Shown here one piece after another: positions 8,996 through 17,472 of a stretch of 64,000 nucleotides of DNA; position 1 is the stretch's first letter; every line of letters begins with the position of its first letter. The notes below the pieces were generated by a model. It searched no databases, had not been told where the DNA came from, and saw only the letters and a list, made by a program, of their open reading frames with translations. The stretch comes from Niallia circulans. GTDB lineage: Bacteria; Bacillota; Bacilli; Bacillales; Cytobacillaceae. The position numbers and the translations under genes are program-made. Where the stretch lies: the NCBI RefSeq assembly GCF_007273535.1, contig NZ_RIBP01000001.1, positions 682,001 to 746,000 of the forward strand. Direction: 5' to 3'.

Positions 8996-9232
8996 TTTAC
9001 AACGTTGAATACTATGCATAATAATTAATATTTTTATTTATATCATACATTGTTACGAAATGTAAGTGTTTATGAGTAATTTATTTAATTTTTAACTAAA
9101 GAAATTTAATTGTCTTGCAAAATGAAATGACCATTCTTTTTTATTTACTATTAAATATCAATGTGGTTAAATACAGTCAACAATACTTTTGTTATTTTGA
9201 TAGAAAACATACGAAAGAGAGGTCATGATTAG

Positions 9233-9709
9233 TTGTCATCAGGTTATAGTGTTCCCAATTTAGTGCTAGATGAAATAGATAAAACAATCCTTTCCATGTT
9301 ACATGAAAATAGTCGTGTTTCTTATACTGATATTGCAAAAGAAGTGGATTTATCAAGGGTTGCAGTCCAAATGCGCATTAACAACTTAACAGAGAAGGGC
9401 GTAATTGAAAAATTCACAACCGTCATTAATCCAACAAAAATCGGTATTCATGTTTCCGCCTTTTTTAATGTCGAGGTAGAGCCTCAATATTTAGAGGAGG
9501 TAGCGGCCCAGCTCGCTGAAGAGCATTCTGTCACAAGCTTGTATCATATGACTGGTCCAAGTAAATTACACATGCATGGTATCTTTGAGGACAATCAGGA
9601 AATGGAAAAGTTCATGACAGAAAAAATGTATCCACTTCGTGGTGTCGTAAGTGTAGATTGCCAAATCCTTATAAAAAGATATAAGAGCAGAATGGGTATG
9701 AAGCTGTAA
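9233..9709 (+). CDS. Lrp/AsnC family transcriptional regulator
   Basis: A 158-residue regulator with an N-terminal helix-turn-helix ([40 protein letters not shown]) and a C-terminal AsnC/RAM ligand-binding domain ([18 protein letters not shown], then [17 protein letters not shown]). Such proteins form octamers and respond to amino acids. The start is TTG 9233 with AGAGAGGT about 9 bases upstream; no ATG start in frame fits. It is divergent from the DUF3100-like membrane protein, its most likely target. Single-gene unit, with a weak terminator downstream. Confidence 0.9.
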   Translation: MSSGYSVPNLVLDEIDKTILSMLHENSRVSYTDIAKEVDLSRVAVQMRINNLTEKGVIEKFTTVINPTKIGIHVSAFFNVEVEPQYLEEVAAQLAEEHSVTSLYHMTGPSKLHMHGIFEDNQEMEKFMTEKMYPLRGVVSVDCQILIKRYKSRMGMKL

Positions 9710-9756
9710 TGACAATCGAATAAAGGCGAAGGAATGCAGTTTCTTCAACAGAATTC

Positions 9757-9786
9757 AGTTGTCAAAGGGCAGCTGTTTTTTTGTAT
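9757..9786 (+). terminator. Probable terminator after the Lrp-type gene
   Basis: CAGTTG and CAGCTG (one G-T pair) flank a short loop and are followed by seven T. The rest of the 9710-10127 gap is AT-rich and holds no gene I can support; it must contain the promoter of the L,D-transpeptidase gene, which I cannot place with confidence. Confidence 0.5.
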
Positions 9787-10127
9787 AAAAAAGTTCTGTT
9801 TGTAATAAGAATTGTGCTTTATTAGTTGACCAATTTGTCGATAAAAAATAAGAATGAAACACCCTATTGGGATTTAACTTCTATTAAAGGATTTACATAT
9901 TTGAGCCGTGTTTTACTTATAAAAGAGGGAGTTTTCTTTTTTTATAACTTGCGAGTTTTTAATTGTAGGAAATGAAGGAAAGCGTTACTATATAAGGGTA
10001 AAGATTCTTATAAGAAAGCCTTTTGCACACTATCCTCATCCACTGGCAATTAATGACTCAAAGGAACATAATTCAGGTGCAATAAATGACTTTAAAGAAT
10101 TCGTTTAAAAGGTACGGAGGGTACAAT

Positions 10128-11579
10128 ATGGAGAATGGAGCACGTAATCTCATTGCAGATGACGAGAATAAAAGAGGAAACAGGTACAACAAGAACGGTA
10201 AATCAAAGCTTATTATCGGAATTGCCGCTGTTATTGTAGTTATTGGACTTATATTAGGAGGATTCTTCTATTATCAAAGCACTCATTTTAATTCTCAAAT
10301 AAAAATTAACGGTATAAATATAGGCGGATTGACAGCTGACCAGGCTCTAAACAAATTAGGTTCAACTGAATACAAAAATGTTGTTTATATCGGAGAAGAC
10401 AAAATCTTTGATGCAGAAGATACGAAAATAACCTATACAGATGATGACTTACCAAATATAATAAAAATGTTGAAGAGCCAGCGAACATGGCTGCCTTCCT
10501 CAGATGCAAAGGAATTTGAGCTGAAGCCAAGTAAAAATGCTTCATCATTCGCAGAAATAAAGCAACAGTTTCAAGATGAACTGACAGATAGAAATAAAAG
10601 CTTAACACCACCAAAGGACGCACAAGCTGAGCTTAAAGAAGGTGAAATTGTCATCACAAAAAGTGAAGACGGCAAGCAATATGACATTGACGGACTTCTT
10701 GAGCAATATGAAAAACAGCAATATAAAAGTGAAATCCATTTGGAAGCTGCATTTATAACACCAATTAAAGAGGACAACGAAATTGTCAAACAAGAAGAGG
10801 AAAAACTACAAGCCCTTTTGGCTCAGACAATTGATTATAAGGTTCAGGATAAATCGTATTCTTTAAAAGGCAGTGATGTCATCAAAAATGCAACGGTTAC
10901 GAAGGATCTGAAAATTTCTGTTGATCCAAGTGATATAGAAAGTAAAGTTGCAGAGATAAATGACACTCAATCAACTCTAGATAAAAACTTTAGCTTTAAG
11001 ACACATACAGGTTCCGTTATCCAAGTAAAAGGACAGGGATACGGATGGGCGCTTAATGAAGAACAAGAGGCTGCAAGTCTTCAAAAAGCCTTTGAAAATG
11101 GTGATAACTCCCATACTGCATCTAATATTTACGGACATGGCTGGACTAATGAAGGTATTGGATATGAAACAACCGGCAACAACGGGATAGGCGATACGTA
11201 CGCGGAAGTATCCATTTCAGAACAAAAAGCATGGATTTACAAAAACGGAAAATTAATCGTAACAACAGATGTCGTAACAGGAAGACATAACACGAATGAA
11301 GATACACACAAAGGTGTATGGTATATCCTTTATAAACGAACACCATACACACTTAAAGGAACTTCTGTTGGCCATGGCGGAGCATATGAAGTAGAAGTTG
11401 ATTATTGGGCGCCATTTACAAACGATGGCCAAGGCTTCCACGATGCTGGCTGGAGAACAAATTGGGCAAGCGATGCCTATTTAACAGCAGGATCTGGCGG
11501 CTGTGTTAATACACCAGCGAACATAATGAAAAAAGTGTATGATAATCTTGACACATACGAACCAGTTATTGTTTATTAG
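10128..11579 (+). CDS. Membrane-anchored L,D-transpeptidase (YkuD) with peptidoglycan-binding-like domains
   Basis: An enzyme of about 483 residues that forms or edits 3-3 cross-links in peptidoglycan, outside the membrane. A short basic N-terminus is followed by one membrane helix (LIIGIAAVIVVIGLILGGFF). The middle looks like two PG_binding_4-type repeats, and the C-terminal YkuD domain has VSISEQKAWIYKNGKL, GGAYEVEVDYWAPF, GFHDAGWR and the catalytic motif SGGCVNTP (nucleophile C459). An upstream ATG at 10086 exists, but GGAGGG before ATG 10128 decides the start. It stands alone between a regulator and a large gene-free region. Confidence 0.9.
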   Translation: MENGARNLIADDENKRGNRYNKNGKSKLIIGIAAVIVVIGLILGGFFYYQSTHFNSQIKINGINIGGLTADQALNKLGSTEYKNVVYIGEDKIFDAEDTKITYTDDDLPNIIKMLKSQRTWLPSSDAKEFELKPSKNASSFAEIKQQFQDELTDRNKSLTPPKDAQAELKEGEIVITKSEDGKQYDIDGLLEQYEKQQYKSEIHLEAAFITPIKEDNEIVKQEEEKLQALLAQTIDYKVQDKSYSLKGSDVIKNATVTKDLKISVDPSDIESKVAEINDTQSTLDKNFSFKTHTGSVIQVKGQGYGWALNEEQEAASLQKAFENGDNSHTASNIYGHGWTNEGIGYETTGNNGIGDTYAEVSISEQKAWIYKNGKLIVTTDVVTGRHNTNEDTHKGVWYILYKRTPYTLKGTSVGHGGAYEVEVDYWAPFTNDGQGFHDAGWRTNWASDAYLTAGSGGCVNTPANIMKKVYDNLDTYEPVIVY

Positions 11580-11647
11580 TTAAAACTAGAATCGAAATTA
11601 TATAGAAAAGTTACTTTGTTAGTTATATAAAAACAAGGCAGCTCATT

Positions 11648-11685
11648 AAAAAAGACAATTAAGGGAGACTTGATTGTCTTTTTTT
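11648..11685 (+). terminator. Terminator of the L,D-transpeptidase gene
   Basis: AAAAAAGACAAT (11648-11659) pairs with ATTGTCTTTTTT (11673-11684), a 12-base stem ending in T. The A-rich left arm makes it symmetrical, so it could work in both directions. Confidence 0.85.
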
Positions 11686-11770
11686 ATTGCAGTTGTGTTT
11701 AGCAAGCTTGATATGAAGCAGCATGTTCTTAGCAATTATGAAAAGAGAGTAAAACAATCTTACAAATAAA

Positions 11771-11804
11771 AACTATTCGTATAAGACTCATTTTACGAAT
11801 AGTT
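11771..11804. repeat. Inverted motif copy 1 (11-base arms, 12-base centre)
   Basis: AACTATTCGTA (11771-11781) and TACGAATAGTT (11794-11804) are perfect inverted arms around a 12-base centre. There is no T run, so it is not a normal terminator. It shares its arm core and centre length with copies 2 and 3. Confidence 0.8.
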
Positions 11805-12251
11805 GTAGTGTGCAAATAATGAATCTATATAGTTATAAAGATAAGTAGCAAGTTTTACCGAAAAACTGTAAATAAAGATAAAATGAATTATGATCGCCAA
11901 TAGTTTATAAATGAGTTTTATGATAGTTTAATAAGTCAGCATGCATAATATATAAGCTTCTTAAAAAATTCCGTTTTAGTTAACAAGCTTAAAATGATTT
12001 AACGTGTAGTTAAAATCAAAATGACTAAATATGAATTTTAAATTTAAACTACAGCTAGTTAATTCAAGTCATTTTAAACGATTAGACAAACTGAATTTGC
12101 ATTGATATAAGTTTCAAAGATGCGATCTTATACTTTGCAAAGGTCATCAGGTAAACTTACTAAGTTACATAAATACAATTCAAATAATAAATCCTAATAA
12201 ATTTGCTTAATTTTATAGCTTAATGGCACAAAAGGGCGTAAATAAAAGAAT

Positions 12252-12293
12252 ATACAACTATTCGTATAATACATCTTTTACGAATAGTTGTAT
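12252..12293. repeat. Inverted motif copy 2 (15-base arms, 12-base centre)
   Basis: ATACAACTATTCGTA (12252-12266) and TACGAATAGTTGTAT (12279-12293) are perfect arms around a 12-base centre. The central bases match copy 1 at 8 of 12 positions, so the two are related copies rather than chance palindromes. Confidence 0.85.
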
Positions 12294-12796
12294 TGGGTTA
12301 AATTTATTATTAGATTGAGGACAGCTTAGTTAACATAATGTCAGTAAACCACAATAATTATACCTGTTGCGCGGGTTTTAAGTCAGTTATATTCTAGAGT
12401 GATGTTAAGATGATTAATTGCTAAAACGCATATAATTTCTTATGTCGTAATTTGTCTAATACAGCTATTTGTTTCAAAAGTTAAATATTATAGCTTAAAT
12501 CACAATACAACAATTTGTTAATAATAATCTTATTAAAAATTTTAAATCAATCACTGAAAAGATTGCTATCCAGCAGGTTTGATCAATAGTTAAACTACAT
12601 AAATCAGTCACAAATACATTGAAATTGTCTGTTTGAAAGCAGACTTAAATCAATCCCCCTTCCCTTTTTTCCTGATGTCTTTGAATAATGGTACGTAATG
12701 TAATTAACTGGAGGAATTAAAGCGTAGCTATCTGTAAATCAAAGATAATGCTCATTAGCCAAATAACCAATATACAAATATCATTCAAATAAACAA

Positions 12797-12824
12797 ACTT
12801 TACGATAATTAAATTATGTAAACT
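12797..12824 (+). other. Candidate dif-like site (weak)
   Basis: The 28-base stretch starts ACTT and ends with TTATGTAAACT at 12814-12824. That last 11-mer is identical to the XerD-side arm of the Bacillus subtilis dif site, and the total length (11+6+11) also fits. The left arm (ACTTTACGATA) matches the usual ACTTCCTAGAA poorly after the first four bases, and the centre is not TATATA. A chance match is quite possible; the gene-free setting and the strand bias of flanking genes are the reasons to list it. Confidence 0.3.
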
Positions 12825-12828
12825 AGTA

Positions 12829-12862
12829 TTCGTAAAAATTGTATTATACGAACAATTGTTCG
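12829..12862. repeat. Inverted motif copy 3 with overlapping perfect palindrome
   Basis: TTCGTA (12829-12834) and TACGAA (12847-12852) have the same core and the same 12-base centre as copies 1 and 2, but shorter arms. Overlapping it, CGAACAATTGTTCG (12849-12862) is a perfect 14-base palindrome. The element begins 4 bases after the dif-like 28-mer. Confidence 0.6.
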
Positions 12863-13067
12863 GTAGTGTAAAACATTTTTTTGTTTACTAATAACACTTT
12901 CGTTTGCAAATCGAAATCAAATTTTGAATCTAACGTTGATTTTAAGCCTTTTTCCAGGTGTTTTGACATCATATCACAGCAGCTACCTCTCTGCCATAAA
13001 TCAGGATACATTTAATAAGCGCTTCTACTCCAAGCAGAAACGCGAACAAAATGCGAACAGACGTAAT

Positions 13068-13919
13068 TTAGTACAATTGCTGTAAAACCTCTGCCCTTTT
13101 TAATTGGTTCAATCGATTTTCTTGGTATTCCATTTGATACATTGCCGAAAAAAGGACATTTAATATGTAGTCAAATGCTATTTGCGAGGAATATGTAGCT
13201 ATTTTTTCCACTTCCTTCGTTTCTAAGCGAGGCACTGTTAGGATAACATCAGCAAGCTTACCAAGCTCACTTTCTGGTATCGAAGTTAGGAGCAGAATTG
13301 GTACCTTATGTTTTTTTATTACTTGTGCTGCATGCAAATCATTTATAGATTTTGCATCATAACTAATGAATAAGGCACAGTCCTCTGGCATCAGGTTTGC
13401 TGCATTTAACGCCCATTCTTCCCGCTCCTTAGCAAGAATAGCGTACTTATTAATCTTCCATAGCCTATTTTGAAAGCCTTCCGCTCGAATATGCGAATCA
13501 CCGGCAGCAAACAAAAAAATACGCTTGGCATGATATAAGTGCTTTGTCATCTCAAGTAGCGGTTCTTCTTGTAACTGATGATATGTCTCTTTAATGGCTT
13601 GCTGTGACAAATACATAATATCCTCGCTTATATTCATTAAATGCGAGTCACCTTCAAATGGGATATCTGGATTTATTTCTTTATCTAAATCAGCTCTTTG
13701 TTCAATCGACTTTAAAAGCAGAATCTTAAACTCCTTAAAGCCCTTTATTCCCAGCTTCTGCACAAACCGAATGATGGACGCATTAGAAGTGTATGTTTGC
13801 CGAGCTAATTCTTGAATGGATAACTTTTCTATTAAAGCTGTATTTTCTAAGATAAAATCAGCAATTGTTTTCTCTGTTGTCGTAAAATTTGTTTTGTTTT
13901 CAATCTGTCTTAACAACAA
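13068..13919 (-). CDS. MurR/RpiR family transcriptional regulator
   Basis: A 283-residue regulator with an N-terminal RpiR helix-turn-helix (LARQTYTSNASIIRFVQKLG, then KGFKEFKILL) and a C-terminal SIS domain that normally binds a phosphosugar (RIFLFAAGDSHIRAEGFQ, CALFISYDAKS, VPILLLTS). The start is TTG 13919 with AAAGGAG upstream. It is divergent from a Gfo/Idh/MocA oxidoreductase gene, which is its likely target; the ligand is unknown. It borders the gene-free region, with no clear terminator after it. Confidence 0.88.
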   Translation of the reverse strand: MLLRQIENKTNFTTTEKTIADFILENTALIEKLSIQELARQTYTSNASIIRFVQKLGIKGFKEFKILLLKSIEQRADLDKEINPDIPFEGDSHLMNISEDIMYLSQQAIKETYHQLQEEPLLEMTKHLYHAKRIFLFAAGDSHIRAEGFQNRLWKINKYAILAKEREEWALNAANLMPEDCALFISYDAKSINDLHAAQVIKKHKVPILLLTSIPESELGKLADVILTVPRLETKEVEKIATYSSQIAFDYILNVLFSAMYQMEYQENRLNQLKRAEVLQQLY

Positions 13920-13999
13920 GCTTAAACGCTCCTTTACACCTGAACTATTGTTCCGGAAATCTCTCGAAAAAGAAATGAAATTCAGAACTATTTTACCTA

Positions 14000-14013
14000 A
14001 ATAAGCGTTTCCA
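14000..14013. promoter_or_regulatory. Possible cre (CcpA) site
   Basis: The minus-strand reading TGGAAACGCTTATT matches the cre consensus TGWAARCGYTWNCW at 12 of 14 positions, including the central CG. It lies between the divergent RpiR and oxidoreductase genes, where carbon catabolite control would make sense. Confidence 0.4.
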
Positions 14014-14084
14014 TGATAGATGATAGTATTCTTCCTCTCCTCCCCCTATAATATAACTATCAAGAGTATTAAGGAGTGGAGATA

Positions 14085-15101
14085 ATGTTAACAATTGGCT
14101 ATATTGGCAATGGAAAAAGCACAAACCGCTATCATTTACCGTTCGTTTTACAGCGTGATAATATTAATGTAAAAGCAATTTTCCGTAGAAGTGCCGAGCG
14201 TGATGCTTGGGAGAAGCATCCTGGTATTAATTATACTACGAATTTGGATGAAATAATGAAGGATGAAGAAATTCAGTTAGTTGTCGTCAATACTGCGATT
14301 GAAGCACATTATGAATATGCAAAAATGGCTTTAGATCATAATAAGCATGTTCTTGTTGAAAAGCCATTTATGATGACAGCAAAAGAAGCAGAAGAAATTT
14401 ATGCATATGCCAAAGAAAAAGGACTTTTAGTGCAGTGTTACCAAAATCGCCGCTTCGATTCTGACTTTTTGACTGCTAAAAAGATTATTGAAAGTGGAAA
14501 ATTAGGCGAGCTGCTTGAAGTAGAAATGCATTATGATTACTTCAGACCACAAACTCCCGAATCTACACATACATTTAAGTACTATAATAGCTATTTATAT
14601 GGCCATGGCTGCCATACAATTGATCAAGTAATTTCGTATTTTGGCAAGCCAGATCATGTTAACTATGATGTTAGACAGCTGCTTGGCACTGGCCGTATGA
14701 ATGATTATTTTGACTTAGATTTTTATTATGACAAGCTGAAGGTTTCGGTTAAATCCAGCTTCTTCCGTTTGAAAGAGCGTCCAAGCTTCGTCCTTTATGG
14801 TAAAAAAGGTGTGTTTGTTAAACAAACAAAGGATCGTCAAGAGGAGCATTTAAAGTTATTTTATATGCCTGATAATGAAGATTTCGGAATAGATCTACCT
14901 GAGCATTATGGTGTATTGACGTATTTAGACGAAGACGGCAACTATCACGAAGAAAAGGTTGTTTCCGAAGTTGGTGATTATGGCCGCGTCTATGATGGCA
15001 TGTATGAGGCTATTATTAATGGAGCAGACAAAATTATTAAAGACGAGCAAACCCTTCTAGCAATGGAAATTCTTGAAAAAGGAATCAGCTATTGTAAATA
15101 A
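14085..15101 (+). CDS. Gfo/Idh/MocA family oxidoreductase
   Basis: A 338-residue NAD(P)-dependent dehydrogenase of the sugar/inositol oxidoreductase family. The N-terminal Rossmann fold starts TIGYIGNGKSTNRYHLPF (a YhhX-like variant of the GxGxxG motif), the family motif EKPF is at VLVEKPFMMTAKEAEE, and a C-terminal substrate domain has GHGCHTIDQVISYFGKPD. An in-frame GTG at 14076 is possible; ATG 14085 has AAGGAG 8 bases upstream. Substrate not predictable. A shared bidirectional terminator separates it from the convergent HAD gene. Confidence 0.9.
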   Translation: MLTIGYIGNGKSTNRYHLPFVLQRDNINVKAIFRRSAERDAWEKHPGINYTTNLDEIMKDEEIQLVVVNTAIEAHYEYAKMALDHNKHVLVEKPFMMTAKEAEEIYAYAKEKGLLVQCYQNRRFDSDFLTAKKIIESGKLGELLEVEMHYDYFRPQTPESTHTFKYYNSYLYGHGCHTIDQVISYFGKPDHVNYDVRQLLGTGRMNDYFDLDFYYDKLKVSVKSSFFRLKERPSFVLYGKKGVFVKQTKDRQEEHLKLFYMPDNEDFGIDLPEHYGVLTYLDEDGNYHEEKVVSEVGDYGRVYDGMYEAIINGADKIIKDEQTLLAMEILEKGISYCK

Positions 15102-15106
15102 GCACA

Positions 15107-15145
15107 CAAAAAAGACCAACACGATGAAAGTGTTGGTCCTTTTTA
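15107..15145. terminator. Bidirectional terminator between oxidoreductase and HAD genes
   Basis: GACCAACAC (15114-15122) pairs with GTGTTGGTC (15130-15138), with an A run on the left and a T run on the right, so it can stop transcripts from both sides. Confidence 0.85.
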
Positions 15146-15147
15146 TA

Positions 15148-15984
15148 TTAAATAAGTCCGTATTTCTTAAAGCTATTATAAATTCCGTCTTCATCATGGC
15201 GATCGGTAATATCGGCAGCTGCTTTCTTGACTTCCTCATTAGCATTGCCCATAGCAATCCCATATTGAACAAATGAAAGCATTTCAATATCGTTCAGCCC
15301 ATCCCCAAAGGCAAACGTATTTTCTTTGTTTATGTTTAAATGCTGAATGATCTTTTCAATCGCAGTCGCTTTATGTATCCCTAATAACGATATCTCCCCA
15401 CTATTTTCACCGAAAAACGGAACGGTGCTTGGAATAACCGTAAACATGGCTGAAAATTGTTGGCATATCTTCTCAATAGGATAATCAGAACCTAAAAAAG
15501 CTATCTTATTAATATCTTCTCTAACTACTACAGCTTCTTCTATTAGACTGTCATAGAAGGACTGCAGCCACTTCTGCAGCTCTTCTTTTGACTCTAGCTG
15601 AACTACTAGCAAAGAATCAATAATACCTCTTATCCTTTGTTTACAGCTCTTACTAGCAAATAATCCAGCATTTGATTCAAAAAAGAAATCGATTTTTTGC
15701 TCATTAAAATAATTGATCAATACTTGCAGGTCCTCTTTCACGAATACATCATGTGTTAATACCTTTCCGTCAAGCTCGATATAACCGCCTGCAGCGCCAA
15801 CAATGCCATCAAAACCAATATCTAATACCTCTGGAAACAAAATTGATTTAGATCGACCTGTACATAAAAAGACTAAATGACCGTTGCTCCTAGCTGTTTG
15901 TATTGCCTGAATAGCTGAATGAGGGATTATCCCATTATCCGTTACAAGTGTTCCGTCCACATCCATAAAAATAATTTTTTGCAT
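15148..15984 (-). CDS. Cof-type HAD-IIB family hydrolase
   Basis: A 278-residue haloacid dehalogenase-type phosphatase, probably acting on a sugar phosphate or flavin-type substrate. Motif I is FMDVDGTLV (nucleophile and acid aspartates), motif II LCTGRSKS, and motif IV AFGDGLNDIEMLSFVQYGIA, with the large C2 cap domain between. An in-frame GTG lies two codons upstream of the ATG chosen. Monocistronic between the oxidoreductase and xerS. Family assignment is firm, substrate is not. Confidence 0.9.
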   Translation of the reverse strand: MQKIIFMDVDGTLVTDNGIIPHSAIQAIQTARSNGHLVFLCTGRSKSILFPEVLDIGFDGIVGAAGGYIELDGKVLTHDVFVKEDLQVLINYFNEQKIDFFFESNAGLFASKSCKQRIRGIIDSLLVVQLESKEELQKWLQSFYDSLIEEAVVVREDINKIAFLGSDYPIEKICQQFSAMFTVIPSTVPFFGENSGEISLLGIHKATAIEKIIQHLNINKENTFAFGDGLNDIEMLSFVQYGIAMGNANEEVKKAAADITDRHDEDGIYNSFKKYGLI

Positions 15985-16235
15985 GTCCACACCCGCTTTA
16001 ATTTAAGTTTTTAATCTAGTCTACTACTAAAAATTATATCATTTATGCAAACAGAAAAATTATCCATTTGGTAAGAAAAGTTCTTGCAAATGTATGATAT
16101 GTTGCGGATAAAGTGATATAATAAAATAGTAAGTACATATGTTCCCTATTGAGGTCTATGAGAGGTGGGAAGCTCCCCCTCCCTATCTATAAATAAAAAC
16201 GAACAGATCTTTTTACCCTGATAAGAGGTGTGATA

Positions 16236-17354
16236 ATGGCAATAACGAAACAACATGAAATGTATGAAAAGAGGCTCCAGGTATTGCTGAAGGAAATGCC
16301 TTATTATGTCGTTGAATATGTGGACGACAAATTGGATATTCGCTCCCCTCTCACTTTATTTAATTATGTTCGGGATTATAAGGAATTTTTCTCTTGGCTG
16401 CTCGCAGAGAATATTGTGACATGTCCAACAATAAAGGAAATCCCTGTTACTGTATTAGGAGAATTGCCACTTGCTGACGTGCAAAATTATTTTAAGTTTG
16501 CGGCAAGGAAAAAATATAAAATAACTGAAAAAGACGATGTTACGAAAAAAATCAGTCCGAAAACAATCAACAGACAAAAGTCTGCATTGCGGTCGTTGTT
16601 TAATTACCTCTCTTTAGAAGCAGAGGTCGACGGTGGTGAACCGTATTTCCACCGTAATGTCATGAAAAAAATTCCGATCAAAAAAGTGTCCGAAACATTT
16701 AATGAACGAGCAAAGAAAATTACCGAAAAGATTTTTATTAATGACAATGATGTCGAGTTTTTGGACTATATTGAGAATCATTATGAAGAAACACTTACCA
16801 CAACAGAACTCCGCTATTATAAACGTGATAAGGAACGGAATTTTGCGATTCTTTCCCTCTTTTTAGGCAGTGGAATTCGTGTAAATGAATTGACCTCCCT
16901 GCGCTTAAAGGATGTTGATATCACAGCAGGTGAAATCAGTGTCATTCGTAAAGGCGGCAAAAAGGATACCGTGTCTGTTACTCCCTCTTCGTTAAAGGAT
17001 GTAATAAAATATTTAGAAGTAAGAGCAACTAAGTATAAGGCTGGCAGTGGCGAAAATGAGTACTTGTTCATTAAGTTGTATAAAGGCAACCCAGAGCCGT
17101 TAACAAATAGAGCGGTCGAGGATATCGTCTATAAATATACAAAGTCGTTTGATAAGCGAATGTCTCCTCATAAGTTACGTCATACGTATGCTACAAACTT
17201 AGCAGAGCATACGGGCGGTGATATTCCCCTTATCATGAACCAATTAGGCCATACGCAATCAGACATTTCCCTCCTTTATATTAATACATCAAGGGAAAAA
17301 GCGAAGATGGCTGCGGAATTACTTGATAAAAGACGGCAAAATAAAGACGATTAA
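16236..17354 (+). CDS. xerS: Tyrosine recombinase XerS
   Basis: A 372-residue tyrosine recombinase. The N-terminal SAM-like core-binding domain is followed by a catalytic domain with all key residues visible: Arg in GSGIRVNELTSL, Lys in IRKGGKKDTV, HxxR in HKLRHTYATNL, His in QLGHTQSDI, and Tyr in LLYINTS. XerS resolves chromosome dimers alone in streptococci and lactococci; Bacillaceae often carry it beside XerC/XerD, where its role is unclear. ATG 16236 has AAGAGGTG upstream; an in-frame GTG is two codons earlier. The 5' leader (16160-16190) can fold a GC-rich hairpin. A dif-like site lies 3.4 kb to the left. Confidence 0.85.
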   Translation: MAITKQHEMYEKRLQVLLKEMPYYVVEYVDDKLDIRSPLTLFNYVRDYKEFFSWLLAENIVTCPTIKEIPVTVLGELPLADVQNYFKFAARKKYKITEKDDVTKKISPKTINRQKSALRSLFNYLSLEAEVDGGEPYFHRNVMKKIPIKKVSETFNERAKKITEKIFINDNDVEFLDYIENHYEETLTTTELRYYKRDKERNFAILSLFLGSGIRVNELTSLRLKDVDITAGEISVIRKGGKKDTVSVTPSSLKDVIKYLEVRATKYKAGSGENEYLFIKLYKGNPEPLTNRAVEDIVYKYTKSFDKRMSPHKLRHTYATNLAEHTGGDIPLIMNQLGHTQSDISLLYINTSREKAKMAAELLDKRRQNKDD

Positions 17355-17360
17355 CAGCAA

Positions 17361-17390
17361 GGCACTCCGCCAAATATGGAGTGCCTTTTC
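17361..17390 (+). terminator. Terminator of xerS
   Basis: GGCACTCC (17361-17368) pairs with GGAGTGCC (17378-17385), followed by TTTT. Confidence 0.85.
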
Positions 17391-17472
17391 CTTTTGTTTC
17401 TTTAGAATTTAGTGTACCGTCCCTCATCTCTACTAACGAAGGTACTCTCTAATCAAATAAATGACCGTTTAT

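Larger units (their letters stand above)
11686..13067. other. AT-rich gene-free region of about 1.4 kb
   Basis: No open frame of credible length, codon pattern or ribosome binding site is present on either strand. The stretch is visibly more AT-rich than its neighbours and contains recurring short words. It carries three inverted motifs of the form TTCGTA-N12-TACGAA, a 14-base perfect palindrome and a dif-like 28-mer, listed separately. It is by far the longest gene-free stretch in the window. It may be a chromosomal terminus region, a decayed element, or host an unrecognised non-coding RNA. Confidence 0.7.

Noticed and set aside
8930..9398. CCCTTCTC (8930) and GAGAAGGG (9391), like SpoIIIE recognition sequences
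   Set aside because: One copy in each orientation on the same side of the suspected terminus gives no usable polarity.
11940..11965. CATAATATATA, resembling part of a dif site
   Set aside because: Neither outer arm matches dif; the shared bases are plain AT-rich sequence.
16155..16195. GC-rich purine/pyrimidine stretch in the xerS leader considered as a riboswitch
   Set aside because: It can fold a hairpin but fits no riboswitch consensus I know (preQ1 was considered).
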